Source: a virus
Strand: one strand, 5' to 3'
Virus record (IMG/VR): IMGVR_UViG_3300045009_000107
Coordinates: 1-31,212 of that record
Length of the DNA: 31,212 bases
Position numbers and translations under genes: made by a program. Below, in pieces: positions 23,700-30,090 of this stretch (positions are counted from its first letter, which is position 1; each line of letters begins with the position of its first letter). The notes beneath the pieces are model-generated. The model did not search any database. It was not told the origin of the DNA and saw nothing but the letters and a program-made list of their open reading frames with translations.

Positions 23700-23825
23700 T
23701 TAGTAAATGACATCCACAGTATTAAAATAAGTCGTCCTCCCGTCTAAATCCCCCAATTTTAATTTCATGTCCAAATTTTTCAGCATTCTGGTATTATCCG
23801 TATAATATAAAATTTTAATCTCCAT
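23700..23825 (-). CDS. 41-residue ORF coupled to the tail chaperone-like gene
   Basis: ATG 23825 shares its A with the TAA stop of the upstream gene (TAATG). The product is MEIKILYYTDNTRMLKNLDM, then KLKLGDLDGRTTYFNTVDVI and Y. No family is recognised. Position right after a chaperone-like gene and the coupled start recall the small second product of tail assembly chaperone pairs, but there is no evident frameshift signal, so this is only a thought from layout. Confidence 0.55.
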   Translation of the reverse strand: MEIKILYYTDNTRMLKNLDMKLKLGDLDGRTTYFNTVDVIY

Positions 23826-24532
23826 TATCTTTTTAAATAGTCCCTTTCTGCCTTTAAATATGACAGATCATTTAGAAACTGCATACATGGTAACTCATAG
23901 GCTTGATTTAAAGATATAATTTCGTGTTCAGCTACAATTTTTACACAATAATGCCATCCATAAAATTCAACAAATCTATTACCTCCTCGCATACTCTGCT
24001 CCTCCATCTGTTCATCTACATCCTCATAAAGTCCCTTGAAATTGGAATCTAAATCACTTACAACTTTTATAAATTTACTAACACTATAGTAAACATCCAA
24101 AAATTTAGCACTCTGAATGTCATCCGCATAGTCCGAGTGCTTAGATGCATTATACTTTTTTTTAAATATCCCAAAGTTTAAAGGGTAAACCATAGAGGCT
24201 GCTAATTTATGCAGGTTCTGAATTACATCTTTTGCAAACACCTTTGTTTCTATGTATCTGGCTGTGTTTATTTGGGAAATATCGTAATTACAGATGTATC
24301 TATTCTTTGCAGTCCTAATGTATTTCACAGGATAGCCTTTGATCTCAGTCAGCAGAAAATACATTTTTTTTATTTCCTTGCTCAGTCTTTTAAAAGGGTA
24401 TTTTTCAACAGCAGCCTCAGTATCATTGTTGATAATAGCTATTATCTTGGTAGCATTACCAATAATATCCCCACCTGTTAAGATAGGCTCAAGTTGTTGA
24501 TATTGAAATACGTTTAAATCTTTCCATTCCAT
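23825..24532 (-). CDS. Tail assembly chaperone-like protein
   Basis: This gene encodes 235 residues, mostly helical. The N-terminus MEWKDLNVFQYQQLEPILTG is typical of tail assembly chaperones of Bacteroidota phages, which begin with a W-x-D-L/I-T-xx-Q-xx-x-L pattern. Later parts include KRLSKEIKKMYFLLTEIKG, RTAKNRYICNYDISQINTAR and a C-terminal YELPCMQFLNDLSYLKAERD. Such proteins bind the tape measure during tail assembly. It lies upstream of the tail genes, which agrees. The exact family was not verified. Confidence 0.65.
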   Translation of the reverse strand: MEWKDLNVFQYQQLEPILTGGDIIGNATKIIAIINNDTEAAVEKYPFKRLSKEIKKMYFLLTEIKGYPVKYIRTAKNRYICNYDISQINTARYIETKVFAKDVIQNLHKLAASMVYPLNFGIFKKKYNASKHSDYADDIQSAKFLDVYYSVSKFIKVVSDLDSNFKGLYEDVDEQMEEQSMRGGNRFVEFYGWHYCVKIVAEHEIISLNQAYELPCMQFLNDLSYLKAERDYLKR

Positions 24533-24615
24533 CTATAATCAATGAAAGTGTAAATAGCTATTATAACTATTGGGAATGTCAATAGTAGGCTAATAGGCAG
24601 CAACATCCAATACAT
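24514..24615 (-). CDS. 33-residue single-pass membrane peptide
   Basis: An ORF in the frame between the XRE gene's end and the next gene's start: MYWMLLPISLLLTFPIVIIA, then IYTFIDYRWNGKI. It has one strong membrane segment (about residues 3-24) and a basic C-terminal end. It overlaps the XRE C-terminus by 26 bases and the chaperone-like gene by 19 bases. It fills an otherwise empty 57-base gap. It may be real or chance; the composition is the main support. Confidence 0.42.
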   Translation of the reverse strand: MYWMLLPISLLLTFPIVIIAIYTFIDYRWNGKI

Positions 24616-24811
24616 CAGATGCTTTAACTTTGATCTCAATCTGTAATGTCTTTCCCATTGCATCAAAGATTTTCGTAATGACTGATAGTCTGGGATTAGA
24701 GCCATTTTCAATTCTGTTAATAGAAACAAAACTTATGCCTGATTTCTCAGCAAGTTGTTTCTGGGTTAAGTTTAGTTTTTGTCTTTCTTTTTTCAATAAT
24801 TGTCCGATCAT
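24590..24811 (-). CDS. XRE-family helix-turn-helix regulator
   Basis: This gene encodes 73 residues. The XRE helix-turn-helix is complete: LLKKERQKLNLTQKQLAEKS (helices 1-2), GISFVSINRIENGSN (recognition helix), and PRLSVITKIFDAMGKTLQIE (helices 4-5). It has no extra effector domain, so a small DNA-binding regulator, either a phage repressor or an antitoxin-like protein. The coupled 61-residue protein upstream (4-base overlap) gives a two-gene unit reminiscent of HipB-like or toxin-antitoxin pairs, but the partner shows no toxin motif. Possible target: the half-site cluster at 6131-6171. Confidence 0.85.
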   Translation of the reverse strand: MIGQLLKKERQKLNLTQKQLAEKSGISFVSINRIENGSNPRLSVITKIFDAMGKTLQIEIKVKASDVLDVAAY

Positions 24812-24993
24812 ATTTCTGCTTGTTTTATGACTTCCGTTGATTTAATGCATTTGTTTTCATTTATGAAGTCATAGTATTCAAGTGCTTTTTCTTCTTTGCT
24901 CGTTCCTGATCCTGTAACATACTTTCCATCAAGCATAATGAAATACCATACTTCGCCAATAAAATTTACTTCTTTGATTAATTCTACTTTCAT
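24808..24993 (-). CDS. Small protein coupled to the XRE regulator
   Basis: This gene encodes 61 residues: MKVELIKEVNFIGEVWYFIM, then LDGKYVTGSGTSKEEKALEY, then a C-terminal YDFINENKCIKSTEVIKQAE. The WYxIxLDGxYVxGSGTxxEEKALExYxxI pattern recurs in small Bacteroidota phage and mobile-element proteins (from memory); the function is unknown. It starts 15 bases after a -7-like TATATTTG and its stop overlaps the XRE start by 4 bases. Confidence 0.72.
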   Translation of the reverse strand: MKVELIKEVNFIGEVWYFIMLDGKYVTGSGTSKEEKALEYYDFINENKCIKSTEVIKQAEI

Positions 24994-25008
24994 AATAGTT
25001 AATTTTTA

Positions 25009-25016
25009 CAAATATA
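25009..25016 (-). promoter_or_regulatory. Candidate -7 element before the regulator unit
   Basis: On the minus strand TATATTTG (25016-25009) matches TAnnTTTG and lies 15 bases before ATG 24993. No good TTTG is seen at the expected -33 distance, so it may be weak or need an activator or the phage sigma factor. The leader that follows resembles the leaders at 5954 and 26378, ending in TATTATG. Confidence 0.38.
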
Positions 25017-25025
25017 AATAATATT

Positions 25026-25322
25026 TTAATACAATTCTTCCTGCCTAAATCTTTTTTCTTCTTTATGTCTTGCATAATAGCTATCACCCCGTAATTCAGG
25101 ATTTTCTTCTTGTATCTTCTGTCTTGCCCTTCTAATAGATTCAGGGTTTGATAATTTACCTTCTGAAAATAACTTTAAAAACTCAATTGCCATTGTTTTG
25201 TCTTTACCAAGCAATAAAAGTTCTCTCCACCAAATGTTTGCGATCAATGCCTGATCGTTGTCCCTTAAATGCTTTTTGTGTGTGAGCAAGTAAATGATGA
25301 TTTCTTTGTTATGTAGTTTCAT
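25026..25322 (-). CDS. Phage protein of unknown function (DUF-like, NDQxLIANIWW motif)
   Basis: From ATG 25322 the product is 98 residues. The block HLRDNDQALIANIWWREL, followed by FLKLFSEGKLSNPESIRRAR and QKIQEENPELRGDSYY, is a pattern I know from many Bacteroidota phage proteins of unknown function; the part SNxESIRRxRxKxQEExPxLRG is the most conserved. It is helical and basic and may bind nucleic acid. An upstream ATG at 25355 would add 11 residues inside the methyltransferase gene; the chosen start fits the family better and overlaps that gene by 14 bases. Confidence 0.75.
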   Translation of the reverse strand: MKLHNKEIIIYLLTHKKHLRDNDQALIANIWWRELLLLGKDKTMAIEFLKLFSEGKLSNPESIRRARQKIQEENPELRGDSYYARHKEEKRFRQEELY

Positions 25323-26295
25323 ATTTTTGAATCGTTTTAAAAATTTCATAAGCAATTTGCGGTACTATGGCATTTCCTCCTGCTTTAATTGATTCGTTTC
25401 TCCATTTAGGAAAGGTAATAAAGTCCAATCTGTTGGAAAGCCCATCATCTCCAATACAAAGTGGGGAGACAGATGGAAACGAGTCCCAAACATTTCGTTC
25501 ATTTGAATACCCAAATCGTCTCCCTTCCAATTCTCCGTTTTCCAATGCATATTCTTGTCCGATGTTCTTGGAGTATGTAGAAGTTTTCCTCTTAATACCA
25601 TTCTTGTTAGACTGTTCTGGCTGTCCACTTTTCCAGCTTTTTCCGATTCTGTTGCACAAGGTGTTGGCAGCATCCCATTTCTTGCTATGTCGTTCAGACT
25701 TGGACCGAATCTCATCCCATCCTTTGGTCTGATGTTCACAAAACTTCCGTTCATAAATTTCAATTCCTTGCCGTTGTTTACATTCTCTGCCATTCCATCC
25801 ATTGTTTTTGGAGTAGGCAACAAACCAAACCCTGTCTCTTCGGTGCGGTGCATTGACGGATACAGCTGGCAGTACATACGGCCACACTTCGTACCCCTCA
25901 GCTTCCAAGTCAACCTGCACCTCGTGGAATACCAACCCTCTATTCCAATTAATAAGGCCGTAAACGTTTTCGCCCACAACCCAACTTGGCTGAATTTCCC
26001 TAATTGCTCTAAGCATTTCTGGCCAGAGGTGTCTCTCATCTTCTTTGCCAAGTCGCTTTCCTGCGCTTGAGTATGGTTGGCAAGGGAATCCTCCTGTGAG
26101 AATATCAATTTTGTTTGCATATTTAGTGAAGTCTGTTTTTGTTATGTCAGTAAAAGATTCTGTTTCAGGCCAGTAATATTTTAAGACCTTTTGGCAAAAC
26201 TCATTCCATTCGCAATGAAACACATTTTCCCACCCCATCCATTCAGCTGCAAGATCAAATCCACCTATGCCACTAAATAATGATCCATGATTCAT
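25309..26295 (-). CDS. C5-cytosine DNA methyltransferase
   Basis: This gene encodes 328 residues with the motifs of m5C methyltransferases in order: motif I LFSGIGGFDLA (6-16), motif IV GGFPCQPYSSAG with catalytic Cys72, motif VI ENVYGL (near 109), motif VIII HRRDRVWF (near 152), and motif X GNAIVPQIAYEIF (near 309). It would methylate cosines' equivalent cytosines in phage DNA at the C5 position, probably to evade host restriction. No restriction enzyme gene is adjacent. The segment between motifs VIII and X is basic, asparagine-rich and low in complexity, with a recurrent YSKNxG, and is overlapped by a long ORF in another frame. The region looks richer in GC than its neighbours, hinting at recent acquisition. 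Its start overlaps a 28-residue ORF by ATGA. Confidence 0.93.
   Translation of the reverse strand: MNHGSLFSGIGGFDLAAEWMGWENVFHCEWNEFCQKVLKYYWPETESFTDITKTDFTKYANKIDILTGGFPCQPYSSAGKRLGKEDERHLWPEMLRAIREIQPSWVVGENVYGLINWNRGLVFHEVQVDLEAEGYEVWPYVLPAVSVNAPHRRDRVWFVAYSKNNGWNGRECKQRQGIEIYERKFCEHQTKGWDEIRSKSERHSKKWDAANTLCNRIGKSWKSGQPEQSNKNGIKRKTSTYSKNIGQEYALENGELEGRRFGYSNERNVWDSFPSVSPLCIGDDGLSNRLDFITFPKWRNESIKAGGNAIVPQIAYEIFKTIQKYETT
25365..26120 (-). CDS. Long alternative-frame ORF inside the methyltransferase gene, conserved-looking
   Basis: This 251-codon ORF lies wholly within the methyltransferase gene, shifted by one base. The product has protein-like features of its own: TSGQKCLEQLGKFSQVGLWA (31-50), LIGIEGWYSTRCRLTWKLRG (57-76), repeated L-P/H-T-P boxes at 101-104, 151-154 and 181-184, and a C-terminal LSPHFVLEMMGFPTDW (217-232). 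I recall phage proteins with the same order (LPTP boxes, then LNPxxVExxMGFPxxWT), some of which seem to be free-standing genes. The conserved methyltransferase DNA could produce this pattern as a by-product, so expression is unproven. The internal ATG at 26120 has no clear ribosome-binding site. Function unknown. Confidence 0.4.
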   Translation of the reverse strand: MQTKLIFSQEDSLANHTQAQESDLAKKMRDTSGQKCLEQLGKFSQVGLWAKTFTALLIGIEGWYSTRCRLTWKLRGTKCGRMYCQLYPSMHRTEETGFGLLPTPKTMDGMAENVNNGKELKFMNGSFVNIRPKDGMRFGPSLNDIARNGMLPTPCATESEKAGKVDSQNSLTRMVLRGKLLHTPRTSDKNMHWKTENWKGDDLGIQMNEMFGTRFHLSPHFVLEMMGFPTDWTLLPFLNGETNQLKQEEMP

Positions 26296-26378
26296 AAACA
26301 GTATTTATCTTGAAGTAATCCAATAATGATTGATCCAATGATCAATGCTAAAATTAAGTTTAATATTTCCTTTTTCAT
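26292..26378 (-). CDS. 28-residue membrane peptide leading the methyltransferase operon
   Basis: ATG 26378 follows a good promoter by about 19 bases. The product MKKEILNLILALIIGSIIIG, then LLQDKYCL, has a lysine-rich start and one hydrophobic helix. Its TGA stop overlaps the methyltransferase ATG (ATGA), so it may act as a leader peptide that couples translation into the methyltransferase, or as a small membrane protein. The exact junction supports translation. Confidence 0.6.
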   Translation of the reverse strand: MKKEILNLILALIIGSIIIGLLQDKYCL

Positions 26379-26397
26379 AATATTTGATTTTGTCTAT

Positions 26398-26429
26398 CAA
26401 AAATAAACCTTTTTTTAATTTCCACCAAA
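26398..26429 (-). promoter_or_regulatory. Bacteroidota-type promoter driving the methyltransferase operon
   Basis: On the minus strand TTTG (26429-26426), a 20-base spacer, and TATTTTTG (26405-26398) fit the -33/-7 consensus TTTG-N19-21-TAnnTTTG exactly. It lies in the gap between the large terminase stop (26448) and the first start downstream (26378), placing transcription start near 26390 and a short AT-rich leader. Confidence 0.72.
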
Positions 26430-26447
26430 TATTTCTTAAACTTTTTT

Positions 26448-27593
26448 TTAAAGAAAATTATACTTACCTGATCCTGCCTTAAAACTCATGTTATGATAGG
26501 CAAGAGCAAGTGCCATAACGCAATCATCGTGAAACCCAGAAGGTGCTGAATATTTGACCCCTGATACGGAGTATTGATATACAAATATCTCTAATTCATT
26601 GACTATCAAACCATCAGGATAACCTATCAATCCTGAATGTATTGCCGTCTGCAATCCGACCATTAGCTGCTGTTTTGAATTTTGAGTAAATTTCAATCCC
26701 TGTATTATCAGTCCTGCTCTTTGCAAGTCCTCGAAGATCGGATCACCTACCCCTGTTGAATCGATTATAATAGGCTTTTTAGGCAATTTAAGGACTTCTT
26801 GCTTCGTGGAATACCAATCCCTTTGGAAACGATCGAAATAGGCAACATTGCCTTCTAAATCCAATCCTATGATAACAGTCCAATCATGCGACTTGGCAAG
26901 ATCAATTCCGAAGTACACAGGTTCTTTTATGCTCATTGGTCGAATACACTTGTGTATATGCTCTGTTACAAATGGATTAGATGCGTTTTCCATCGGGTTA
27001 GCCATGTATTCTTGTTCAAATACAGAAGGTGGTAATTGGATTTTGGCTTCATCTATTTCAGCAGGATCAATATAAGGATTATCATAGGTTGTGTATTTAA
27101 AGCTTTTCCAATCCTTTTCACCTGATTTCATATACAGGCTATAAAAGTAATTTTTACCCCGTGGTGTTGACAGGAACATTGCCCAACCTTTATAATCAGT
27201 TAGGGTAGGTCTGATTGAATTTAACCACCCTTGTTCAAGATGCGGAATAAAAGATGCTTCGTCAATAATCACTCCATTAAACTTTCTGCCTCGCAAATTG
27301 TCTAATCGTTCCCCTGTAAAAAACTCAACCATTCCCCCATTCGGAAAATATATTTTTAAATCTTTTTTCGGATAAGGTAAAGCTGATCCTAACTTCTCGT
27401 AAAACTGTTTAGCTAATTTATAAGTCGGTGTAATGTATGCTATCTGCTGACCTTTGATTGCGGACTTTACTAATTTGATTTGACATAACTCTGACTTACC
27501 AAACCTTCGCCCACACATGACCACAATAAACCTTGATTCTGAATTAAGGATTGGTTTCTGATTGATATGTGCAGAACTAAACTCAATTCTCAT
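26448..27593 (-). CDS. terL: Terminase large subunit
   Basis: This gene encodes 381 residues. The ATPase half has Walker A GRRFGKS (28-34), an arginine-containing IAYITPTYKLAKQFYEKL, Walker B GVIIDEAS (about 109-116) and motif III-like AMFLSTPRG. The nuclease half has FGIDLAKSHDWTVIIGLD (first acidic residue near 225), IIDSTGVGDP and FHDDCVMALALA, as in RNase H-fold terminase nucleases. It pumps DNA into proheads and cuts the concatemer. It is slightly shorter than many terminases, but both domains are complete. Its start overlaps the small subunit stop by ATGA. No portal follows it: a promoter and the methyltransferase operon do. Confidence 0.95.
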   Translation of the reverse strand: MRIEFSSAHINQKPILNSESRFIVVMCGRRFGKSELCQIKLVKSAIKGQQIAYITPTYKLAKQFYEKLGSALPYPKKDLKIYFPNGGMVEFFTGERLDNLRGRKFNGVIIDEASFIPHLEQGWLNSIRPTLTDYKGWAMFLSTPRGKNYFYSLYMKSGEKDWKSFKYTTYDNPYIDPAEIDEAKIQLPPSVFEQEYMANPMENASNPFVTEHIHKCIRPMSIKEPVYFGIDLAKSHDWTVIIGLDLEGNVAYFDRFQRDWYSTKQEVLKLPKKPIIIDSTGVGDPIFEDLQRAGLIIQGLKFTQNSKQQLMVGLQTAIHSGLIGYPDGLIVNELEIFVYQYSVSGVKYSAPSGFHDDCVMALALAYHNMSFKAGSGKYNFL

Positions 27594-27970
27594 AAAATTG
27601 TCTTGCCTTCAATAAAGACAACTTCCACTTTATTATCTGTGTTTATGTCCATCTGTTCTTTAGGCTTTCCGTAAACTCTTGTTAGTAATGTTTCAAGTGA
27701 ATACAGACTTCCTTTTTCAAGGCTCTTTCTCATTGCATTGGCTATTGTCTTTTCAAGAACAGTTGCCTTCGGATTATCCCACACCTCTTTTAATTCCTCC
27801 AAATCCATTTGAAACATTACCTGAATAGTATCGTTAATCTCAGATAACTTATACCCTTGCTCCCTTAAAAGAGTAACATACTTTTTCGGTCTGCCATTCG
27901 GATTACCTGATTCACCCTTCTCCCATTGTTGTATAGCTCCACCATGTTCCTGTTCGATCTTTTTTGCCAT
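27590..27970 (-). CDS. Terminase small subunit-like protein
   Basis: This gene encodes 126 residues. It opens with a basic segment (KGESGNPNGRPKKYVTLLRE) of the GNPxGRPK type found in phage DNA-packaging proteins, followed by helical parts including LSEINDTIQVMFQMDLEELK and ATVLEKTIANAMRKSLEKGS. The C-terminus LETLLTRVYGKPKEQMDINT is typical of small terminase subunits of Bacteroidota phages. It would recognise the packaging site and regulate the large subunit directly downstream. It starts 2 bases after the HNH gene stop. Confidence 0.83.
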   Translation of the reverse strand: MAKKIEQEHGGAIQQWEKGESGNPNGRPKKYVTLLREQGYKLSEINDTIQVMFQMDLEELKEVWDNPKATVLEKTIANAMRKSLEKGSLYSLETLLTRVYGKPKEQMDINTDNKVEVVFIEGKTIL

Positions 27971-27972
27971 TG

Positions 27973-28254
27973 TTAATCCATTGTTTTAAAATAAGGTTTG
28001 CCATAAATTTCTATAAATCTTTGATGTGTTTGTTTAAGCAGTTCAATGTACTCTTTTTTATCACCATATTTTTCATGACACGTCCGACATACTGCCATCA
28101 GGTTTTGTATCTTGTCTTTATCTTTTCCGCCACCCATACCCCTGCAATTAATATGATGAATGTCATTAGCTTTATCACCGCATACTTCACACCCAATAAA
28201 ATCATCAATGCCATAATCAAAGTATTTAATATAAATTTGCGTATGTTTCTTCAT
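27973..28254 (-). CDS. HNH endonuclease
   Basis: This gene encodes 93 residues. The HNH core is clear: CEVCGDKANDIHHINCRGMG, with two CxxC zinc knuckles (CEVC and CRTC), the catalytic HH at IHHIN, and the asparagine/histidine part KIQNLMAVCRTCHEKYG. Size and position right before the terminase genes match phage HNH proteins that help the terminase cut cos ends, as in HK97 gp74. So it may act in packaging, not homing. It overlaps the upstream HExxH gene by ATGA. Confidence 0.92.
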   Translation of the reverse strand: MKKHTQIYIKYFDYGIDDFIGCEVCGDKANDIHHINCRGMGGGKDKDKIQNLMAVCRTCHEKYGDKKEYIELLKQTHQRFIEIYGKPYFKTMD

Positions 28255-28547
28255 TTTGTGCCATCCTGTAAAGGCTGATGCACTTCAGGTTCAATTCTTC
28301 TGTAATGCTCTGACCACAATATTTTAGTTAAAGTTATTGATTTATTTTCAATTTGTTCTTCTGATGCTTCAGAAAATAATATATGCAGCACTTCGTGAAT
28401 AACGATTTCCAAATGCTTTTTTGATTTGACCGAAGGATCAATTTCGATCAACCCATCAGAATGTGCAATACCCCATGCTTTTTCTTTGCCAAGTTTTCGG
28501 TATTTAATTCTGATTTTTGGAATTGGATTATTCAACTTTAACTTCAT
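28251..28547 (-). CDS. Small protein with an HExxH metallopeptidase-like motif
   Basis: This gene encodes 98 residues. A helix VIHEVLHILF (about residues 50-59) carries HExxH, the zinc-binding motif of metallopeptidases. Before it comes a basic beta-like part with IRIKYRKLGKEKAWGIAH and GLIEIDP. The size and order recall minimal SprT/ImmA-like or phage metallopeptidase folds, though the third ligand is not certain (Glu in ASEEQIENK is possible). It is coupled to the HNH gene and overlaps the gene upstream by 20 bases. Substrate unknown. Confidence 0.72.
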   Translation of the reverse strand: MKLKLNNPIPKIRIKYRKLGKEKAWGIAHSDGLIEIDPSVKSKKHLEIVIHEVLHILFSEASEEQIENKSITLTKILWSEHYRRIEPEVHQPLQDGTK

Positions 28548-28725
28548 CTTTCATTTCTAACAAATCAGGTCTTTCCAAATCTGAAACTTCTAATTTATTT
28601 TTACCTCGTACCTGTGCCAATGCCCTTCTGTAAATATTTTCCTTAATTTGTAACTCTTGCAGCTTTTTGACCAAAAACACTTCCTGTTCTTCGATGCTCA
28701 TTTTATTTATTTTTTTTGGTATCAT
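28528..28725 (-). CDS. Small charged protein of unknown function
   Basis: This gene encodes 65 residues: MIPKKINKMSIEEQEVFLVK, then a helical charged stretch (KLQELQIKENIYRRALAQVR) and an acidic C-terminus DLERPDLLEMKDEVKVE. It is predicted coiled coil. ATG 28725 overlaps the exonuclease stop by 4 bases, which supports the start. No family is recognised; an internal ATG (MSIEEQEV) is the alternative. Confidence 0.65.
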   Translation of the reverse strand: MIPKKINKMSIEEQEVFLVKKLQELQIKENIYRRALAQVRGKNKLEVSDLERPDLLEMKDEVKVE

Positions 28726-29450
28726 TTGTCAGTTTTTGTATGGTATTTATTACAAGTTTTACATTTATACATTATTTTAACAACACCTGTTACAGTTGTT
28801 CTTGTCAAATTTCTAATTAAATCATCACTACCACATTCAGGACAAGTACCACGATATGCACCAAATAAAACACCATAATGACTTTTTGCTTCAATATGAT
28901 TGTTCAAATGCTTAAAAACCTTTTCCAAAAGTACAACATCATTTTTACAATACTTAATCATTTTATCCATAGCAACTTTATCGTTTTCCAACAAAATGCT
29001 TTTCCACAAATCAAACTCTGTCTTTATTTTACCTCCAATTCCTAAATAATTAGCAATGTAATTAAGTCTATTTGAATTAAACTTAAATTTATTTCGTGCT
29101 ATTTTCAACGTATCAATGGTTGTATACTTCGGAAACATTTCAATCCTATGAAACAGACATCTTGTCCTGATCCATGCCAAATCAAATCTATCCCCATTAT
29201 GACCAACCATTTCAGTTGCCTGATTAGCAACTTCAATGAAATCTTGCAGCATCTTTTTATCAGATTGTTTGCGATCCCATCTCAAACCATAAGTATCCTT
29301 TTCATCTTCCCACTTGTAACAAATACAAATAATTGATCTTTCCTTTATGATATTTGAATAATCAATATTTTTTTTAAAACCTGTTTCCCAAAACAAACCG
29401 ATGTTTGGACTTGTTTCGATATCAAAGAATAACCTTCTGCGTTTTGTCAT
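28722..29450 (-). CDS. 3'-5' exonuclease of the DEDD/RNase H-like class with a C-terminal zinc ribbon
   Basis: This gene encodes 242 residues. Exonuclease motifs appear in order: motif I FFDIETSP (8-15), motif II EMVGHNGDRFDLAWIRT (near 80-96), and motif III MIKYCKNDVVLLEKVF (near 163-178), which ends in YCxxDV. This is the layout of phage and YprB-like exonucleases related to PolB exonuclease domains. The C-terminus adds a zinc ribbon: CPECGS and CKTC (about 203 and 231), uncommon for a minimal exonuclease and likely for DNA or protein contact. No polymerase domain is present. It is coupled to the endolysin gene by a 4-base overlap, so replication/repair and lysis functions share one transcript. 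Confidence 0.85.
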   Translation of the reverse strand: MTKRRRLFFDIETSPNIGLFWETGFKKNIDYSNIIKERSIICICYKWEDEKDTYGLRWDRKQSDKKMLQDFIEVANQATEMVGHNGDRFDLAWIRTRCLFHRIEMFPKYTTIDTLKIARNKFKFNSNRLNYIANYLGIGGKIKTEFDLWKSILLENDKVAMDKMIKYCKNDVVLLEKVFKHLNNHIEAKSHYGVLFGAYRGTCPECGSDDLIRNLTRTTVTGVVKIMYKCKTCNKYHTKTDK

Positions 29451-29908
29451 TTATAAGGAATGAGCTTTGTTTTGCCATTTTCTTTTATAGCTTTCAACAC
29501 TTGATTCCTCTGATTACCATTCGCACTATAACTAACATGAACCCAATCAGGATTTTTGTCAGTACCAAATTCCCAGATTAATTGGTCAAATGATAATTTA
29601 TCTTTAATAAAATTAAATATTTCTTTGTTAGAAAGTGTAGTCCCATCCATATCAATGTCTAATGCTTCACCTGTACTGTGTTGTGAATGTGTTGCACCAC
29701 CAATAGCTGCATTTAAAGATTGTGAACGGTACCCACTACTAATGCGGATTGACTGCCTGAAATTTAAACGTATTGGCTCAAATATATTTTCCGCTATCAG
29801 CTGCAGATTCTTAATATGTTCTACAGTTGGCATATTTAAAATACCTCTGCGTTTTGCAGATTCACTCCTGATGATTTCAGACAGTTCTAAGTGTTCAGAT
29901 AGTTTCAT
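29447..29908 (-). CDS. Endolysin, peptidase M15 family
   Basis: This gene encodes 153 residues. It has the M15A motifs: SSGYRSQSLNAAIGGATHSQ, then HSTGEALDID, with the His-Asp zinc pair (SxHxxGxAxD), and WVHVSY with the last zinc ligand. The start (LSEHLELSEIIRSESAKRRG) is the common beginning in Bacteroidota phage M15 proteins. No signal peptide is visible, so release by a holin or membrane protein is expected; two small membrane proteins lie directly upstream. It would cut the peptide cross-bridge of peptidoglycan. Confidence 0.92.
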   Translation of the reverse strand: MKLSEHLELSEIIRSESAKRRGILNMPTVEHIKNLQLIAENIFEPIRLNFRQSIRISSGYRSQSLNAAIGGATHSQHSTGEALDIDMDGTTLSNKEIFNFIKDKLSFDQLIWEFGTDKNPDWVHVSYSANGNQRNQVLKAIKENGKTKLIPYK

Positions 29909-30090
29909 TTCTTAAATATCTTTTCAGCAGTTGTTAATCCTAAAAAACTGGCACCCATAAATGCAAGTGCAGATATTAATGTATCTCCACCCCTATGAAA
30001 TAACTCTATGCAAAGGCAAACTGTAATTGCAAATCCGCACAATCGCTTCATGCTCAATCTGTTATTGTCCTCTGTAAAAAATTGCCTCAT
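29905..30090 (-). CDS. Small membrane protein, holin candidate
   Basis: This gene encodes 61 residues. The start MRQFFTEDNNRLSMKRLCGF is followed by two hydrophobic segments (FAITVCLCIELF about 20-31, and LISALAFMGASFLGLTTA about 38-55) and a basic end KIFKK. The FFTEDNNRxSMxRL beginning recurs in small Bacteroidota phage membrane proteins. Two membrane segments and position directly upstream of the endolysin (4-base overlap) fit a class II-like holin. Functional proof is lacking. Confidence 0.75.
   Translation of the reverse strand: MRQFFTEDNNRLSMKRLCGFAITVCLCIELFHRGGDTLISALAFMGASFLGLTTAEKIFKK

Noticed and set aside
24616-24729. Longer version (71 codons) of the small membrane ORF starting inside the XRE gene
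   Set aside because: The extra N-terminal part is the shifted frame of the helix-turn-helix region. Only the downstream 33-codon part with its membrane segment is kept, at low confidence.
25555-26070. 171-codon plus-strand ORF across the methyltransferase gene
   Set aside because: It is the third open frame over the same DNA, shows no domain-like pattern, and would be the only plus-strand gene in the window. It is best explained by the composition of the region.
26400-26450. Possible terminator after the large terminase gene
   Set aside because: The pairing segments are almost all A and T with a bulge, too weak to call in this composition.
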